Source: Microvirga alba
GTDB taxonomy: Bacteria > Pseudomonadota > Alphaproteobacteria > Rhizobiales > Beijerinckiaceae
Length of the DNA stretch: 64,000 nucleotides
Direction: 5' to 3'
Assembly: GCF_015694465.1 (NCBI RefSeq)
Contig: NZ_JADQDO010000001.1
Span: forward strand, 434,001 to 498,000
Shown here: piece by piece, positions 37,778 to 46,749 of the stretch
Numbering within the stretch: the first letter of the stretch is position 1
Layout: each line of letters begins with the position of its first letter
Notes under the pieces: model-generated
What the model was told of the DNA's origin: nothing
The model's input: only the letters and a program-made list of their open reading frames with translations
The model's database searches: none
Made by a program: the position numbers and the translations under genes

Positions 37778-38386
37778 ATGTTCACGCTGGAACGAGCCAC
37801 ATCTCTCGAGCAGATTATCAAGAAGAGCCGGTTTGTTGCTTTCGCCGGACCGGTTGCGAGCGAGCAGGCAGCAAAAGCCTTGATCGCCGCCCATTCCCAT
37901 CCTGCCGCCAACCATAACTGCTGGGCGTGGCGGGTAGGCCAGACCTGTCGGTCCAGCGATGATGGCGAGCCCAGCGGCACGGCCGGCAAGCCGATCCTGC
38001 AAGCCATCGATCGCCTTCAGCTCGATACCGTTGCGGTCGTGGTGACCCGTTGGTTCGGAGGCATCCTTCTTGGGAGCGGCGGTCTCATCCGCGCCTATGG
38101 CGGGGTTGCGGCGGCCTGCCTGCGCGCATCACCTCTGGTAGAGATCCTTGCCGTTCAGGAAACAACCATCATCGCGACGTTCTCCGACCTTGCACTGGTA
38201 CGCGCGCGGCTTGCAAGTGTCGGAGGTGTTCAAGTCCTGGGCGAAAGTTTCACAGAGACAGGTGCGGTTATCAAAGCGGCTCTTCCTGAGGCAGCTGCCC
38301 AGCAGATCGTTCAAATGATCACTGACGTCACGAGTGGACGTGCTCGCATCTCACGACCCGTCACGCTGGCAGGAACCGCGGATTAA
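37778..38386 (+). CDS. yigZ: IMPACT/YigZ family protein
   Basis: A 202-residue protein with an N-terminal UPF0029/IMPACT domain (KKSRFVAFAGPV, then SSDDGEPSGTAGKPIL near 65 and VTRWFGGILLGSGGL near 90) and a C-terminal ferredoxin-like domain. The family is conserved in bacteria and eukaryotes; the human relative IMPACT binds GCN1, but the bacterial role is unsettled. The ATG at 37778 was chosen as the family start. Confidence 0.9.
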   Translation: MFTLERATSLEQIIKKSRFVAFAGPVASEQAAKALIAAHSHPAANHNCWAWRVGQTCRSSDDGEPSGTAGKPILQAIDRLQLDTVAVVVTRWFGGILLGSGGLIRAYGGVAAACLRASPLVEILAVQETTIIATFSDLALVRARLASVGGVQVLGESFTETGAVIKAALPEAAAQQIVQMITDVTSGRARISRPVTLAGTAD

Positions 38387-38707
38387 CGTCACCCGACACG
38401 CCCAAGCGTGCATCCCCCGGCGAGCGGAAGGCGGTTACGCAGGACAGATCGGTCACAAGGACCGGTTCGGCTTCGCAATCCGCCTCGGCGGGACGAGCAG
38501 GGGCATCGGCTCACATGCGCGGTGGAGTTCCGTGGTGAGGGGATGGTTGCCTCCACTCTTCGTAGAGTGGCAGCGACGGTGCCGCATTTGTGTGCGCGGC
38601 ACCGCCGGCAGGGACATGATGTGTCACGATGGGCGCCTGTATGGGCGCAAAGCCTTGCGCCCATTGGAGACGGGGCCCCCAGTGACGTCACCGTCGCCGC
38701 TTCGTTG
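38387..38707. other. Convergent intergenic region with hairpin tract
   Basis: 321 bp between the 3' ends of yigZ and the CMD gene. No gene seen. The downstream half is packed with stem-loops (38553-38664) and a GTGACGTCAC palindrome near 38681-38690. Confidence 0.55.
38553..38664. ncRNA. Three consecutive stem-loops, candidate structured RNA or terminators
   Basis: Stem 1 is CCACTCT/AGAGTGG with a 4-nt loop (38553-38570). Stem 2 is CGGTGCCGC/GCGGCACCG with a 10-nt loop (38577-38604). Stem 3 is ATGGGCGCAA/TTGCGCCCAT with loop AGCC (38641-38664), a perfect 10-bp stem. Two or three terminators at a convergent junction would explain them, but none has a T-run. The tight spacing also fits a small structured RNA. 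Type assigned tentatively. Confidence 0.3.
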
Positions 38708-39316
38708 CTAGCGTGGGGCTGGGCGCGTTGGTTCTCCGAGTGAGAGCATCAATCTGTTCGCCCAGTTGAAGAACGCGGAGCCATTGATGACGTCCACGAT
38801 CTCGATGTCATCAAGTCCGGCAGCGCGCAGACGCTCGATATGCTGAGCCTCAAACTCGCCGGGTGTCGCAGTCAACGCGATCGAGGCCGCGATGATGGCG
38901 CTCCAGCGCGTGTCGATTTCCACGCCGATACCTTCATCCAGAAGGCGTTGAACATCGTCCTTGCGCTTGGAGAACTGGGTGGCGAAGCGCGAATGAACGG
39001 ACGCGCAGAAGATACAGCCGTTATATCGCGATGTCGCGGTGGCCGAGAGCTCGCGTTCCGCGCGTGGCAGGCCGGAACTCGTGTTGTAGAAAATGTCCTT
39101 ATCCGTCTTGGTTCTGGCCTGAAGAATGTCCGGATCGCGTGCCAGCAGGAGAAAGTAAGGGGACTTGGCGCGAGACGCGTCGACAAGCCCCGCCCAGTGT
39201 CGCTCCGTCAGTTCGTCCGCGGGAAAAGGCTCCAGCCATGGCAGCCAGCCAAGTTCCTCCTGGGTGAAGGAAACGGGCTCAAGGTTGTCGGCATAGGTGA
39301 TGGTTGACTTGGTCAT
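38708..39316 (-). CDS. Alkylhydroperoxidase-domain protein, Avi_7169 type
   Basis: A 202-residue member of the AhpD/carboxymuconolactone decarboxylase (CMD) superfamily. The redox motif is CIFCASVHS near residue 100, i.e. C-x2-C with a following His as in AhpD. The ATG at 39316 (MTKSTITYADNLEPVSF) fits the family. It is the last gene of the ABC/monooxygenase operon, 17 bp behind the second CMD gene. AhpD-like proteins reduce peroxides or react with thiols; here it may handle a product of the FMN monooxygenase, which is inference. Confidence 0.85.
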   Translation of the reverse strand: MTKSTITYADNLEPVSFTQEELGWLPWLEPFPADELTERHWAGLVDASRAKSPYFLLLARDPDILQARTKTDKDIFYNTSSGLPRAERELSATATSRYNGCIFCASVHSRFATQFSKRKDDVQRLLDEGIGVEIDTRWSAIIAASIALTATPGEFEAQHIERLRAAGLDDIEIVDVINGSAFFNWANRLMLSLGEPTRPAPR

Positions 39317-39332
39317 GAGAGCTTTCTCCCGC

Positions 39333-39998
39333 CTAGATGTGCCCGGACGCCAAGGCGCCGGTGAAAAGCGTCTTGGAACCGACATCGGCAAGTTTCCGAT
39401 CAGGCGCCGCCGCGAGTGTCCGCAGTCCCGCGATCACGCGGATTTGGAATGCAAGGAACGACACCAGCTGCGACAGGGTGACGATATCGGTCGTCGACCA
39501 ACCCGCGTCCAACAGCCTTTGCAGCGCTTCCGGGCTCGCATCGCGCGGGCGGAAAACCAGCAGATGGGCGTGCTCGAATGCGGCCGCGAGCCTGTGGCCA
39601 AGGAGCGCTCGGGCGTCATCCGATACGCGATAGACCAAGCCATCTTTGTTCTCGATGGTCAGGGGGCCTTTCGGGTAGCTGCCATAGGGGCCTCGCGTCG
39701 CGCCGCGTGCGGCCTCCGCATCGACCGCGTCGGCGATGCCGGATCGGTCCGCCCTGCGTAAAGCCGACGCATAGAAGTCGGTCACGGTTGGTTGGCGATG
39801 AAGGCCTGCGACGAAGGTTGCAACGGCATAGCGCTCGAGCGCCGTGACATTTCCCGGAAACTCCGGCTCGAACAGAGCTTGATAGCTTTTCTGCGCATTC
39901 TCCCGCGCCTGCGGGCGTTGGTCTCGAATGCCTTGAAGATACGAATCCGGCTCGATGCCGGAAAGGAGGTCGATGACGTCGGTCGTCGATGCACTCAT
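39333..39998 (-). CDS. CMD-domain protein, Avi_7170 type
   Basis: A 221-residue CMD-superfamily protein starting MSASTTDVIDLLSGIEPDS. Unlike its neighbour it has no C-x2-C pair, so it probably lacks thiol peroxidase activity. The helical CMD core (about 45-110 and 130-200) is recognisable from ALERYAVATFVAGLHRQ and TTDIVTLSQLVSFLAFQIRV. The two CMD genes are regularly found side by side in this operon type, which suggests a heteromeric pair. A GAAAG-type ribosome-binding site precedes the ATG. Confidence 0.82.
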   Translation of the reverse strand: MSASTTDVIDLLSGIEPDSYLQGIRDQRPQARENAQKSYQALFEPEFPGNVTALERYAVATFVAGLHRQPTVTDFYASALRRADRSGIADAVDAEAARGATRGPYGSYPKGPLTIENKDGLVYRVSDDARALLGHRLAAAFEHAHLLVFRPRDASPEALQRLLDAGWSTTDIVTLSQLVSFLAFQIRVIAGLRTLAAAPDRKLADVGSKTLFTGALASGHI

Positions 39999-40074
39999 TG
40001 CTTTCTCACTTTCTCTCTCAAATTGGTCGGCTTTCGGAACCTCAAGCCCGGCGCCCGCCGATGCGCTCGGGGTC

Positions 40075-41121
40075 TCATCTCAACAGAGCGACGCGCCGTT
40101 CCAGCTTCTCGCTCGGTTTCCGCCAGCCGAAAGCAGGTGCGACCTCGTTCGCGATCAGTTCGATGGAACGCAAAATGTATGGATGCGGCGGGTCGACCGA
40201 ATGCACCTGGAAGACCACATCCGTGACGCGCGAAAGGGTGGTGTCCGCGGTGAGTGAGGCGATCACGTCTTCCGGCGTGCCGACATGGGTGTCGAAAGCG
40301 GCAATGAGGTCGGGCAGGGAATTCCCCGGCAGGACGTGCCCCTTTTCCTGGAAATGGTCTGCGATGCGCCGCAATCCCTTTTCCGCGAAACGCAGCGCCT
40401 CTTCCCGGTCATCCGCGACGAAGAGTGTACGTGAGCCGAGAATGCGCGGTTCCCGGCCAGGAGGCAGCTTTTCGAGATAGGCGTCGATGATGGGGTGCTG
40501 GAGGTCCGCAAGCGAGGCATGCGGCGCGTCCTTGGATCGTGGCTGCGTGCGTGACAGCATCAGACCGTCTCCAGCCTCGCCGGCTCGTGCACCGCCCGCG
40601 ACCGAGAACGTCGCCTGCCAGATCCGGTCGCTCAATTGAGACGCGGCCGGATAAAGCGTGTCGCCGCCTTCGAACGGCTGGCCGTTCCACGCGTCGCGGA
40701 CATTTTTGAGGTATCGCCCGAAAATCTCGCCGCGGTTCGCGCTGTCCAGGCCGAAGGCGGTGAAAGAGGAGGGCGTTCCGCCTGAGCCGACACCAACCTC
40801 GAGGCGTCCGCCGGAGAGGAGATCGAGCACGGCGGTGTCCTCGGCAACCCGGATCGGGTTTTCAAGCGGCAGTGTGATGATGCCCGTTCCAAGGCGGATT
40901 CTGGATGTTTGCGCCGCCACCTGGGCGAGAAAGACCAACGGAGCGGGAAGTCCTCCCTCCGCTTCATGGAAATGGTGCTGGGCGACCCATGCGGAGTCGA
41001 ACCCGAACCGTTCGGCCTGGAGGATCTGTTCGGTCGCAAACCGATAGCGTTCCGCGGCGCTCCCTTCATCGAGAAGGCGAGTGAAGAAACCGAGCCGCTT
41101 TGTTGTTGCAGTTATCGTCAT
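40075..41121 (-). CDS. Luciferase-like FMN-dependent monooxygenase (KPN_01858 type)
   Basis: A 348-residue flavin monooxygenase of the bacterial luciferase superfamily with a TIM-barrel fold. The start is TKRLGFFTRLLDEG, with ERFGFDSAWVAQHHFH near 36, and the conserved LGTGIITLPLENPIRVAED and LEVGVGSGG follow. Such enzymes use reduced FMN and O2 to cleave C-S or C-N bonds or to hydroxylate. It lies between the ABC transporter and the CMD genes in the same orientation (30 bp from the ATPase gene), so its substrate is probably what the transporter imports. No flavin reductase is adjacent. Confidence 0.88.
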   Translation of the reverse strand: MTITATTKRLGFFTRLLDEGSAAERYRFATEQILQAERFGFDSAWVAQHHFHEAEGGLPAPLVFLAQVAAQTSRIRLGTGIITLPLENPIRVAEDTAVLDLLSGGRLEVGVGSGGTPSSFTAFGLDSANRGEIFGRYLKNVRDAWNGQPFEGGDTLYPAASQLSDRIWQATFSVAGGARAGEAGDGLMLSRTQPRSKDAPHASLADLQHPIIDAYLEKLPPGREPRILGSRTLFVADDREEALRFAEKGLRRIADHFQEKGHVLPGNSLPDLIAAFDTHVGTPEDVIASLTADTTLSRVTDVVFQVHSVDPPHPYILRSIELIANEVAPAFGWRKPSEKLERRVALLR

Positions 41122-41151
41122 TCGTAAGCTCCGAGAAACAGGTTTGAATTG

Positions 41152-42816
41152 TCATGCATGGGAAAGGGTCTTCGTGCCCGGGATCGCCTCGATGAGCTCA
41201 CGCGTGTATTCGCTGCCTGGGCGCAGAAACACGTCTTCGACCGTCCCGCTGTCGACCAGCCGTCCATTGCGCAGAACCGAGACCGTGTCCGAGATCTGGC
41301 GGACCACCGCGAGATCGTGCGAAATGAACAGGTAGGTCAGTCCCAGCACCTGCTGGAGTTCGTCCAGAAGGTTCAAGATTTGGGCTTGAACCGTCACGTC
41401 GAGCGCGGAAACCGCCTCGTCCAACACGAGCACTTGTGGGTCGAGGACGAGCGCGCGGGCAATGGCGACGCGCTGTCTCTGACCTCCGGAGAGGGCGCGG
41501 GGTTTCCGGGTCAGCACCGATTGGGGAAGGCCGACGCGCCCGAGGATATCGTGAACCTTCCTGGCGCGATCCTTCCTCGCGATCTGGCCGAAATTGAGCA
41601 GAGGCTCCTCGATGATTTGAAAAACGCTTTGCAACGGATCCAGGGAGCCGAAGGGGTTCTGATAGACGAGCTGGATTTTCTTGCGGAACTGGCGGAGGGA
41701 TTCGCCGTGGAGAGTCGTGACGTCGATTCCATCGACGAGAATGCGCCCCGAGGTCGGCTTCTGAAACGCAACCACGCTGCGAGCTGTGGTCGTCTTGCCC
41801 GAGCCGGATTCCCCCACGATTGCGTGAGTGGATCCCTTGCGCACTTTGAACGAGACGCCATCGACGGCTCTGAACTTTTCGCGCCCGCTTCCAAGTGAAA
41901 AATCCTGGACGAGGTCCTCGACGACGATGGAATATTCGTCGCTCGCGGCCGATGTCGATTTCCCCTTCGATGGGCGCTGCGCCTTGGTGAGCGAGGGCGC
42001 GTCCGTCAGCAGCTTGCGGGTGTAGGGGCTGCGTGGCGCGGCAAGGACCTGAGCCGTGGGTCCCTGTTCCTGAATACGCCCGCCTTGCAAGACCACCAGA
42101 TGGTTGGACCGGTCGGCGGCGACACCCAAATCGTGGGTCACAAGTAAAACGGCGGTTCCGAATTCGCGGCGAAGGTCGTCGATGAGATCGAGAATGCGCT
42201 TTTGCACCGTCACGTCGAGCGCGCTGGTTGGCTCGTCGGCAATAATCAGCGCCGGTTCGAGTGCGATAGCGATGGCGATCAAAACGCGCTGACGCATGCC
42301 GCCGGACAATTCGTGCGGATATTGCCTGGCGCGCAATTCCGGGCGAGACAGGCCGACCCGGGCCAATAGCTCGATGACGCGCGCCTCAATCGCTTTCTTA
42401 TCGCCGCGGCCGTGAATCTTCAGGATCTCGCCAACCTGGTCGCCGATGGTCTTGACCGGATTGAGCGAGCTCGTCGGATCCTGCGGGATCAGGCTGATCT
42501 TGCTGCCGCGTATCGCGTCGAGCTGCCTTCGCGACCACGTTGAAATGTCGGTGCCGTTGAGGCGGATCGCGCCGGATTCCAGGCGGCCGTTCTCGGCCAG
42601 AAGCCCGATGACGGCTTGCGCCGTAGTGGTTTTGCCGGAGCCGGACTCGCCCACCAGCGCAACGACCTCACCCGGCCGCACTTGAAAGGAGACGCCGTGG
42701 ACGACCGGGTGAAACGCTTCGTCATCCTTGTAGGCGAGGACCAGATTGTCGATTTCGAGCACCGGTGTGTCCAGCGCTCTTGCTGGTGGGGCTGCAAGGT
42801 CGGGGGCGAGAGTCAT
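41152..42816 (-). CDS. ABC transporter, fused double ATP-binding protein (Dpp/Opp type)
   Basis: 554 residues with two complete ATP-binding domains. The first has Walker A GESGSGKTTT near 61, signature LSGGMRQRV and Walker B LIIADEPTSALD. The second has GESGSGKTTT near 335, LSGGQRQRV and VLVLDEAVSALD. The fusion replaces the usual separate DppD and DppF. It overlaps the permease gene upstream by ATGA (42813-42816). The cytoplasmic ATPase energises import of a solute delivered by the binding protein at 44758-46422. Confidence 0.93.
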   Translation of the reverse strand: MTLAPDLAAPPARALDTPVLEIDNLVLAYKDDEAFHPVVHGVSFQVRPGEVVALVGESGSGKTTTAQAVIGLLAENGRLESGAIRLNGTDISTWSRRQLDAIRGSKISLIPQDPTSSLNPVKTIGDQVGEILKIHGRGDKKAIEARVIELLARVGLSRPELRARQYPHELSGGMRQRVLIAIAIALEPALIIADEPTSALDVTVQKRILDLIDDLRREFGTAVLLVTHDLGVAADRSNHLVVLQGGRIQEQGPTAQVLAAPRSPYTRKLLTDAPSLTKAQRPSKGKSTSAASDEYSIVVEDLVQDFSLGSGREKFRAVDGVSFKVRKGSTHAIVGESGSGKTTTARSVVAFQKPTSGRILVDGIDVTTLHGESLRQFRKKIQLVYQNPFGSLDPLQSVFQIIEEPLLNFGQIARKDRARKVHDILGRVGLPQSVLTRKPRALSGGQRQRVAIARALVLDPQVLVLDEAVSALDVTVQAQILNLLDELQQVLGLTYLFISHDLAVVRQISDTVSVLRNGRLVDSGTVEDVFLRPGSEYTRELIEAIPGTKTLSHA

Positions 42817-43730
42817 GTCCTGACCTTTCCAAAGGATTGGCTGATGCGGTTTGCGGACAGCACGACAAGGATCACGACGAAGCCGGGGACGGCGGTGAGC
42901 CACCAGGCCCTTGCGATGTAATTGCGTCCTTCCGCGATGAGCAGGCCCCATTCCGGCGTCGGCGGCGGCGCGCCATACCCCAGAAAGCCCAGCGTCGAGA
43001 TGGCCAGGATAGCGGACCCGAACTGCAACGCCGCGAGCGCGATCACGGACGTCAGGGAGTTGGGCAATATGTGGCGCAACAGAACGCGGCCGAATGTGCC
43101 ACCACTGCCGAAGGCCGCTTCGACATAATCACTGTTACGTACGCGGACGACCTCGGACCGGGCGAGCCGGGCGAAACTGGCGACGGAGGTGATGCCGACC
43201 GCGATTGCGGCGTTGATCGTCCCGAAACCCAGCAGAATGATGATGGTAAGAGACAGGAGGAGGTTCGGGATGGAGAGAAGCACGTCGACGATCCGCATGA
43301 TGACATCGCCGATCATGCCTCTGACCGAGCCCGCAATCAGGCCGAGCGCGGTTCCGAACAGCAAGCCGACAGTCACCGAGACGAACGCGCCGGACAGCGA
43401 GTTCACGGCCCCATAGATGATACGTGCGAACACATCGCGACCGAGCGCATCGGTGCCAAGCCAATGCGCGGCGCTGGGGGCACGGAGTTGGGTGCCGGCC
43501 ACGCCGACGGTGCCGCTATGGCTTGTAAACAATTCAGGAAAGACAGCCCAAAGGATTGCAATGGCAATCATGAACCAAGCCAGCACCAAGCCGATCTGGG
43601 CCCCTTTGAGACGATGGGACCAGCTTTTAGCCTCCGCTTGGCGACGGAAAGGAAGGGCCGCAGAGACTTTTCCGAGAAAGCCTCCTTCGGGTTGCAGGAG
43701 AGTTCGCTCTGTCGTGTCGAAGGTCGTCAT
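42813..43730 (-). CDS. ABC transporter permease (DppC-like)
   Basis: A 305-residue inner-membrane permease with about six helices. It begins MTTFDTTERTLLQPEGGF and has a hydrophilic N-terminal tail of about 45 residues. The domain has LGTDALGRDVFARIIYG, typical of DppC/OppC, and the EAA-loop VEAAFGSGGTFGRVLLRHILPN. It overlaps both neighbours by ATGA. Family known to form a heterodimer with the other permease. Confidence 0.92.
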   Translation of the reverse strand: MTTFDTTERTLLQPEGGFLGKVSAALPFRRQAEAKSWSHRLKGAQIGLVLAWFMIAIAILWAVFPELFTSHSGTVGVAGTQLRAPSAAHWLGTDALGRDVFARIIYGAVNSLSGAFVSVTVGLLFGTALGLIAGSVRGMIGDVIMRIVDVLLSIPNLLLSLTIIILLGFGTINAAIAVGITSVASFARLARSEVVRVRNSDYVEAAFGSGGTFGRVLLRHILPNSLTSVIALAALQFGSAILAISTLGFLGYGAPPPTPEWGLLIAEGRNYIARAWWLTAVPGFVVILVVLSANRISQSFGKVRT

Positions 43731-44671
43731 GCTGATGCCTCTCTTTTGCTCCTGAGGCGTGGATCGAACACGGGGTAGAGCAGATCCACGACAAGGTTGA
43801 TGATGACGAAGGCGGTGGCGGAGAAAACGACGATGGCCTGAAGGACGGCTATGTCCTGATTGCCCACCGCCTGCTGTGTGACGCTGCCGATCCCGTTGAG
43901 TCCGAAGACCGCTTCGGTGACGACGGCACCGGCCAGAAGTTCCCCGAACAGGATGCCCGCGATCGTTAGCGTCGGCAGCAGCGCGTTTCGCGTGACGTGC
44001 CGCCATAGAACCCAGCTTCGCGTCGCGCCTTTGGCTCGCGCCACCGCCACGAAGGGCTCTGTCAGGACGTGATCGATGTTGCGCATCAGCACCTGCGCCA
44101 ACGGCGCCGAGATCGGGAGCGCCAGCGCTGCCACCGGAAGAATGAGCGCCTCCCATTCACCAGGATTGATGACCGGGATGAGTTTCAGCTGAAACGAAAA
44201 AATCTGGATCAGCATGATCCCGAGCCAGAACACCGGGACCGAGATGAACAGCGCCGGCAGGGATTGAATGACCGCGCGGATCCACGAAAATCCGATCAAT
44301 GTCGACAGGAAGGAGATCGCGACGGCGAGGAGAGCCGCAATCAGAAACCCGAATGTCGCGAGGCGCAGCGTCGAGGGCAGGTTGGCCAGAAGAACGTGGC
44401 TGACCGGAACGCCGGCGTGCACGGAATATCCGAAATTCCCGGTGAGGAAATTGCCGAGGGAGTGCGCATATTGCGTCCAGATCGGAGTATCGACCGCGTA
44501 GGATGCGCGGATGTCGGCAATCTGCTCGGGCCCCAAGCCCAGTTCGGGGTTCAGGAACTTGATGAGGATGGCGTCGCCGGGCAAGGCCTGCAGCAGAATG
44601 AACGAGACCGTGAAGGCTGCCCAAAGCACGATCACCGCCTGCCCGATCCGACCAATCAGATATCTCGACAT
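43727..44671 (-). CDS. ABC transporter permease (DppB-like)
   Basis: A 314-residue permease starting MSRYLIGRIGQAVIVLWAAFTVSFILLQ, with six predicted helices. The DppB/OppB features are LPGDA in the first periplasmic loop, an EAA motif in ARAKGATRSWVLWRHVTRNALLP and a C-terminal DLLYPVFDPRLR. The start at 44671 is the natural family start; the longer open frame upstream reads into non-coding sequence. It lies 86 bp behind the binding-protein gene. Confidence 0.92.
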   Translation of the reverse strand: MSRYLIGRIGQAVIVLWAAFTVSFILLQALPGDAILIKFLNPELGLGPEQIADIRASYAVDTPIWTQYAHSLGNFLTGNFGYSVHAGVPVSHVLLANLPSTLRLATFGFLIAALLAVAISFLSTLIGFSWIRAVIQSLPALFISVPVFWLGIMLIQIFSFQLKLIPVINPGEWEALILPVAALALPISAPLAQVLMRNIDHVLTEPFVAVARAKGATRSWVLWRHVTRNALLPTLTIAGILFGELLAGAVVTEAVFGLNGIGSVTQQAVGNQDIAVLQAIVVFSATAFVIINLVVDLLYPVFDPRLRSKREASA

Positions 44672-44757
44672 GAAAGGCTCCATTCCGGAAGAAGCAGATC
44701 CGTGAAGGTTGCCCGGACCTCGGCGTTCAGCGAGATCCGGGCGAGTTCGTGCGACGG

Positions 44758-46422
44758 TCAGCGAGGTGCCAGCCAAACGTTGTAGAAGCTCGGACGTCCG
44801 ACAGCCTCGAAGGCCACCCCTTTGACATAAGGGGCCACGGCGAAGGCTTGTGGTTCTTCGAAGATCGGAATGACGTAAGCCTGATCCAGCACGTAGCTCT
44901 GAACATCACCGACGATGGCGAGACGCTTGGCCCTGTCCGGCTCGGATGCAAGGTTGTCCAAGAGCGTGTTCAGCTTGTCGTCGAGGAATGTCTTGACCTT
45001 GTCGCTGTTGCCGCCCTTCTGCAGCAGCACGTTGCGATTGGTGGGGTAGTACTGACTCTTGATCACGTCAGGGTCCGCACGCCCGACCATTCCTGGCGCA
45101 ACCGCTGTCTTGAGCGGGTCCAGACTGTCCACGGTCTTGCTGCCGGCGTCTCCGGCGAGGACGTTCAGTTTCACACCCACCTTGCCCCATTGCTGGGCAA
45201 CGAGTTGGAGCGTCTCCTTGTTCTGCGGTTGCGGCGGGGATTCATACGCCGCCAGCACGAGTTGCTGCCCGTCCTTCTGGCGGATGCCGTTGGTGCCCAC
45301 ACGCCAACCGGCCTCGTCGAGCAAAGTCTTGGCTTTTGCGACGTCGTAAGTCAGCTTCGAGGACAAATCGACATAGCCCTGGGCCGTCTTGGCGATGATC
45401 GAAGTCGCCTTCGGATAATTGGACGAGAAGAGCGTCGTGACGATCTCATCGGCATTCGTTGCGTTCAGCAGCGCACGGCGGACGCGGACATCCGAGACGA
45501 GCGGATTGTCCGGGCGGAAAACGACGCTATTGTTCACGCCGCGGGTCGAGGGCGCATAGATCTGATAGGCTTGCGCCTCGACTTGTTTCTCGTCGTAGGC
45601 CTGGATCTGGCGGATGTAGTCCGCCTGGCCGGCGAGGAGCGCGCCGATGCGCACGCTGTCCTCCGGCGTGACGATGATCTTGATGGCGTCCAGATAGGCA
45701 CGGCCTTGGTGAGCCAGCTTTGCGGGTCCCCAGTTGTAGTCCTTGCGCGCAGCAAGCGTGAGTTCACGACCGAGCTTTTCTCCAGTGACCACAAACGGAC
45801 CGGACCCGATGATCTTCGTCGCATCGCCGAGTTCTTCGTAAGACAGCGATAGCGTGGCCAGCGAAACGAGGCCGGACCCGATCACAGAAGTTCCTTGAAG
45901 GAACCCGGGCGATGGTTTCTTGAAGTAGAATTTCACCGTGCGAGCACCGATCACCTCGCTGCGGTCGTAGTTGTTGATTACTTCCGAGACCGGAAGCTTC
46001 AGGGCTTTGTTGCCGAGGCCGAAGATGTCGTAATTCTTGGCGACGGCGTTCGCATCCAGCGGCGTGCCGTCGGAGAATGTCACACCCGGGCGGATCTTGA
46101 ATGTGTACTCGGTCGCGTCAGCGTTGACGGTCCAGGATTCGGCGATCCAGGGTTCGATTTCCAGCGTCTCGGGGTTCTGATGGGTCAGCTTGTCCGTGAT
46201 CTGGTTGAGGACCCCGCCATTCGGATAGAAGCCCCCGGCAGGCGGATAAAGGTTCGTGTGGGCTTGCTGGTCGAGATAGACCAGTGTGCCGCCGATGACC
46301 GGTTTGTCGGGTTGGCTGGCAGCCAGCACTGTTGTCGCTGCGCCCGCGAACCCTGCAAGAAGCGAGGCCGTCGCCAGGGCGGTGAGACCGGATTTCGTTC
46401 TGAAGCGTAGATTGAGAGACAA
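44758..46422 (-). CDS. ABC transporter substrate-binding protein (KPN_01854 type)
   Basis: A 554-residue periplasmic solute-binding protein of the SBP_bac_5 family. A signal peptide (LTALATASLLAGFAGAATTVLA) occupies the first 35 residues. The mature part starts with PVIGGTLVYLDQQAHTNLYPPA and contains the family block VTFSDGTPLDANAVAKNYDI. The start codon is TTG at 46422, supported by GGAAGGA 6 nt upstream. It is the first gene of the operon that also encodes the permeases, fused ATPase, monooxygenase and both CMD proteins. The type is recognised by its company; the ligand is not known. Confidence 0.88.
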   Translation of the reverse strand: MSLNLRFRTKSGLTALATASLLAGFAGAATTVLAASQPDKPVIGGTLVYLDQQAHTNLYPPAGGFYPNGGVLNQITDKLTHQNPETLEIEPWIAESWTVNADATEYTFKIRPGVTFSDGTPLDANAVAKNYDIFGLGNKALKLPVSEVINNYDRSEVIGARTVKFYFKKPSPGFLQGTSVIGSGLVSLATLSLSYEELGDATKIIGSGPFVVTGEKLGRELTLAARKDYNWGPAKLAHQGRAYLDAIKIIVTPEDSVRIGALLAGQADYIRQIQAYDEKQVEAQAYQIYAPSTRGVNNSVVFRPDNPLVSDVRVRRALLNATNADEIVTTLFSSNYPKATSIIAKTAQGYVDLSSKLTYDVAKAKTLLDEAGWRVGTNGIRQKDGQQLVLAAYESPPQPQNKETLQLVAQQWGKVGVKLNVLAGDAGSKTVDSLDPLKTAVAPGMVGRADPDVIKSQYYPTNRNVLLQKGGNSDKVKTFLDDKLNTLLDNLASEPDRAKRLAIVGDVQSYVLDQAYVIPIFEEPQAFAVAPYVKGVAFEAVGRPSFYNVWLAPR

Positions 46423-46508
46423 GATCGTTCCTTCCCTGCCAGGCCGGCTCGGATAACCGTTTGATGGGGATGATTATCCGGGGAATGGTCCGAAACGGCA
46501 ACGAGAAT

Positions 46509-46524
46509 GTTCTTTTTTTAGAAC
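46509..46524. promoter_or_regulatory. Palindromic operator 1, GTTCT-N6-AGAAC
   Basis: GTTCTTTTTTTAGAAC, 5-bp perfect arms around six T, 87 bp upstream of the TTG start of the binding-protein gene. Same arms and same spacing as operator 2. Confidence 0.65.
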
Positions 46525-46646
46525 GACGCTGGCGAATGACACCTTCTAAAAATGATTGATCTGAAAGAAAAATCTTCACAAATCGGCTAAAATCGACAGA
46601 ATTCAACCGGAGTTTGTGGCGAATCTTAAAGCGGACGGTGGAAATC

Positions 46647-46662
46647 GTTCTGTATATAGAAC
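46647..46662. promoter_or_regulatory. Palindromic operator 2, GTTCT-N6-AGAAC
   Basis: GTTCTGTATATAGAAC, with the flanking bases also pairing (C...G) to give 6-bp arms. Its centre is 138 bp from that of operator 1. Confidence 0.65.
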
Positions 46663-46749
46663 GAGACAATCCGGAGTGATAAACGCTTTTGCGGACGCTT
46701 CCGCTTCAACGGGCCCCGACAAGAGCCCATTTGACTCCTTTCGAAATTA

